A stretch of DNA of 51,536 bases, taken from Planococcus maitriensis. GTDB lineage: Bacteria > Bacillota > Bacilli > Bacillales_A > Planococcaceae. The notes beneath the pieces were generated by a model. The model was given only the letters and a program-made list of their open reading frames with translations, was not told the DNA's origin and ran no database searches. The position numbers were made by a program, and so were the translations under genes. Position 1 is the stretch's first letter, and the number at the start of each line of letters is the position of its first letter. The stretch lies in contig NZ_QLZQ01000011.1 in assembly GCF_003289925.1 (NCBI RefSeq), forward strand, positions 1 through 51,536, written 5' to 3'. This document shows, one piece after another, positions 51,257 through 51,536 of this stretch.

Positions 51257-51296
51257 AAAAAAAGCCGCTACCGGAATGAACCGGTAACGGCTTTTC
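51257..51296 (-). terminator. rRNA operon terminator
   Basis: Minus strand AAAAGCCGTTACCGG / CCGGTAGCGGCTTTT stem followed by further T, six bases after the 5S gene. Confidence 0.92.
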
Positions 51297-51302
51297 GACT
51301 TG

Positions 51303-51418
<116 letters not shown>

Positions 51419-51483
51419 TCTTGAGCTTGTTCGCTCAAAACTGGATAAATCGACATTGTGGGAAACTTGCGTTTCAGTTTGTT

Positions 51484-51536
51484 GGTTAAGTCCTCGATCG
51501 ATTAGTATTCGTCAGCTGCACGTGTCGCCACGCTTC
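51484..51536 (-). rRNA. rrl: 23S ribosomal RNA, 3' end (partial, runs off the window)
   Basis: On the minus strand the last bases read GACACGTG, then GCTGACGAATACTAATCGA and TCGAGGACTTAACC, the conserved 3' terminus of Firmicute 23S rRNA. Only about 53 nt are inside the window. Confidence 0.93.

Overview
This 51.5-kb window looks like the origin-proximal region of a low-to-mid GC Firmicute chromosome, most likely a non-sporulating Planococcaceae (Planococcus/Planomicrobium type). The assignment rests on gene order (yaaO-tmk-darA-holB-ricT-yabA through mfd to ftsH and lysS, as I remember it from Bacillus subtilis), on protein sequences of Bacillales type (AbrB, Veg, SpoVG, YabE, RicT), and on the absence of every sporulation gene that sits in this interval in B. 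subtilis. No 16S sequence is inside the window, so the genus is inference.

Layout: almost everything is on the minus strand, so transcription runs from the right end to the left. The right end holds the 3' end of a 23S gene, a 5S gene and the operon terminator. Reading leftwards come a YaaO-type PLP decarboxylase, ppx-ppk, tmk, darA, holB, ricT, yabA, trmN6, yazA and rsmI, then abrB on the plus strand, then metG, tatD, yabE, rnmV-rsmA, veg, ispE, purR-ridA, spoVG, glmU-prs, ctc, pth, mfd-yabM-mazG-rqcP. A plus-strand carA-carB-argF cluster follows, then divIC, an S1-domain gene, a DinB-family gene, a plus-strand tRNA-Met, tilS-hpt, ftsH, coaX-hslO-yacD, cysK, folP-folB-folK and lysS. The far left holds the promoters and leader of a second rRNA operon, also on the minus strand, so the window is bracketed by two rRNA operons in direct orientation.

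Functional themes: rRNA and tRNA maturation and translation quality control (RsmA, RsmI, RNase M5, TilS, Pth, RqcP, LysRS, MetRS); replication control and repair (HolB, YabA, Mfd, Tmk); envelope precursors and division (GlmU, IspE, YabM, YabE, DivIC); PRPP and purine control (Prs, Hpt, PurR); folate; arginine-type carbamoyl phosphate; polyphosphate turnover; transition-state regulation (AbrB, SpoVG, Veg, RicT, DarA).

Most of the window is conserved housekeeping DNA. I did not find a phage, an insertion sequence, a CRISPR array or a new multi-gene system. The unusual material is non-coding: a 240-bp-period tandem repeat with a covarying stem and a long cruciform element between argF and rqcP; a Bacillales-type structured repeat with a duplicated right end between yabA and trmN6; a possible leader peptide plus Shine-Dalgarno-sequestering repeat ahead of metG; a sigma-H-like promoter kept at spoVG in an apparent non-sporulator; a sigma-B-like promoter at ctc; and a palindrome with flanking direct repeats ahead of tatD.
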